Positions 15,032-16,075 of a DNA stretch of 16,075 nt are shown here, piece after piece. The notes beneath the pieces are model-generated. The model made no database searches and was not told the DNA's origin. It worked only from the letters and a program-made list of their open reading frames with translations. The position numbers and the translations under genes were made by a program. Each line of letters starts with the position of its first letter. Position 1 is the first letter of the stretch. The stretch covers positions 1 to 16,075 of the forward strand of contig JBIINK010000050.1 in assembly GCA_044337515.1 (NCBI GenBank). The letters are read 5' to 3'. This DNA comes from CAJBVG01 sp044337515. GTDB lineage: Bacteria; Bacteroidota; Bacteroidia; Sphingobacteriales; Sphingobacteriaceae.

Positions 15032-15769
15032 ATGAAAAAAATATCGTTCTCCCTTATTATTCTATTGTTGATGATCACGAGCTCGTGCTCTTCACAAATT
15101 GATTTCAATAAACTAAAAAAACAAGGTACGCAGATCATAAAGGATGCTTCAGGAACTGCACCTTTGAGTAATGCTGATATTATTGCTGGATTAAAAGAAG
15201 CCTTAACTGTAGGAAGTAAAAATGCTGGTGGATTAGCTTCTAAAGTTGATGCGTATTATAAAAATCCTGCCTTGTATATACCTTTCCCACCGGAAGCTAT
15301 AAAGGTTCAAGAAACCTTAGTTAGTTTAGGGCAAACGAAATTGGTAAACGACTTTACATTAACTGTAAATAGAGCAGCCGAAGATGCAGCAAAAGAAGCC
15401 GCACCTATATTTATCAACGCTGTAAAAGCAATGACTATCAATGATGGCTTAAACATTTTGAATGGTACGAACAACGCTGCTACCAATTATTTAAAAGCAA
15501 ATACTCAAGCCGAATTACTTAAGAAATTCAAACCCATTATCGAAAAATCATTAAGTAAAGTTAATGCAACTAAATACTGGGAAACCATTATCACCACTTA
15601 CAATAAAGTACCTTTGGTAACGAAGATGAATCCAGATTTAGCAGGATATACCACTCAAAAAGCTATCGACGGTTTATTCATTTTAGTAGCTGCAGAAGAA
15701 CTTAAAATTAGACAAGATCCAGCTGCGAGAGTGAGTGATATATTGAAGAAAGTGTTTGGAAGGAAGTAA
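15032..15769 (+). CDS. DUF4197 domain-containing lipoprotein
   Basis: A 245-residue protein. Residues 1-18 form a lipoprotein signal peptide with Cys19 in Ile-Thr-Ser-Ser-Cys, so the mature protein is probably lipid-anchored. The residues after the cysteine are not the acidic run known to send Bacteroidota lipoproteins to the cell surface, so a periplasmic face is more likely (inference). The rest matches the all-helical DUF4197 family: LSNADIIAGLKEALTVGSKN (45-64), the YYKNPALYIPFPPEAIKVQE segment (80-99), and a C-terminal TTQKAIDGLFILVAAEELKI (207-226) with the family's usual near-end RxDPAAR-like segment. Function is unknown. Repeat arrays flank both sides, and the stop codon TAA runs directly into the next one. 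It has no operon partner visible. Confidence 0.88.
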   Translation: MKKISFSLIILLLMITSSCSSQIDFNKLKKQGTQIIKDASGTAPLSNADIIAGLKEALTVGSKNAGGLASKVDAYYKNPALYIPFPPEAIKVQETLVSLGQTKLVNDFTLTVNRAAEDAAKEAAPIFINAVKAMTINDGLNILNGTNNAATNYLKANTQAELLKKFKPIIEKSLSKVNATKYWETIITTYNKVPLVTKMNPDLAGYTTQKAIDGLFILVAAEELKIRQDPAARVSDILKKVFGRK

Positions 15770-15770
15770 T

Positions 15771-15802
15771 ATGCTGATATGCTAGTATGCTAATATGCTG
15801 AT
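15771..15802 (+). repeat. Four tandem octamers of the ATGCTGAT type
   Basis: ATGCTGAT, ATGCTAGT, ATGCTAAT and ATGCTGAT follow each other without gaps, starting 1 bp after the stop codon of the DUF4197 gene. They resemble the TGTGCTAAT sub-repeats of the hairpin family. Confidence 0.8.
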
Positions 15803-16075
15803 AGTTTTAACAAACCAATAACCCATTAACCTAATAACCCAATAACAAATTAACATATTGAATTAACATATTATCCCATTAACATATTAAATTAACATAT
15901 TATCCCCTCGTCTATGGCCGAGGCAGGCATTAACAAATTAACATATTAAATTAACATATTATCCCCTCGTCTATGGCCGAGGCAGGCATTAACAAATTAA
16001 CATATTGAATTAACATATTATCCCCTCGTCTATGGCCGAGGCAGGCATTAACAAATTAACATATTGAATTAACAT
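15803..16075 (+). repeat. Tandem 37/59-bp repeat array, cut by the window end
   Basis: After about 55 bp of degenerate AATAACCC / ATTAAC sequence, units of the same family as 10171-10420 begin near 15861. The 59-bp units each carry the 22-bp GC-rich cassette at 15907-15928, 15966-15987 and 16025-16046, an exact 59-bp period. The array runs off the window. The 306 bp after the DUF4197 gene contain no gene that I can see. Confidence 0.92.
15907..16046 (+). repeat. 22-bp GC-rich cassette, copies 2-4
   Basis: Three copies at 15907-15928, 15966-15987 and 16025-16046, identical to each other and to the copy at 10231-10252. Each follows TCCC and is followed by ATTAAC, the same insertion point within the 37-bp unit. 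The AT-rich parts between them differ at a few bases while the cassettes do not. Confidence 0.9.

Overview
The window looks like a chromosomal segment of a low-GC member of the Bacteroidota. The evidence is: promoters with the phylum's TTTG / TAnnTTTG boxes, few Shine-Dalgarno sequences, several TTG or GTG starts, a tRNA gene without an encoded CCA end, and a gene order (SAM hydrolase, PhoH, PurC, STAS protein, RNase Z; then MCE protein, amidase, LptD) that I recall as typical of this phylum. Genus cannot be read from the sequence.

Layout. 118-202 is a tRNA-Ser(UGA) on the minus strand with its own promoter and terminator. 342-1586 is an MFS exporter, ending 5 bp from a mazEF toxin-antitoxin pair on the minus strand (1592-2151) whose promoter carries a perfect inverted repeat. 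2306-2815 is a hotdog acyl-CoA thioesterase, divergent from a large patatin/beta-barrel outer-membrane protein (2884-5175). 5249-6312 (minus) is an overlapping pair, an ABM-domain protein and a DUF62-type SAM hydrolase. 6400-9685 (plus) is a probable operon phoH-purC-STAS-rnz. 9812-10177 is a four-helix-bundle protein of the 23S rRNA intervening-sequence family. 10418-12226 (minus) is an MCE protein followed in the operon sense by a cell-wall amidase upstream, divergent from lptD (12287-14893). 15032-15769 is a DUF4197 lipoprotein.

Themes. Many of the genes serve the envelope (LptD, MCE protein, amidase, patatin-barrel protein, DUF4197 lipoprotein), while the phoH-purC-STAS-rnz block is housekeeping metabolism and RNA processing. 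RNase Z is the enzyme expected to trim the 3' end of CCA-less tRNAs such as the tRNA-Ser here.

The most unusual content is a set of AT-rich repeats that sit exactly at gene 3' ends and often supply the stop codon. They are of two related kinds: a TGTGCTAAT kind (5174-5262, 14890-15017) and an ATTAACATATTA kind (9675-9753, 10171-10420, 15861-16075). The second kind forms 37-bp tandem units, some carrying an identical 22-bp GC-rich cassette that makes the unit 59 bp. Around the four-helix-bundle gene the two arrays are inverted: 9675-9710 and 10385-10420 are a perfect 36-bp inverted repeat. An ORF of the rRNA intervening-sequence protein family enclosed by a long dsRNA-forming stem is the architecture of 23S rRNA intervening sequences, but here it lies between two protein genes. 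That element is the best candidate for something new in the window.
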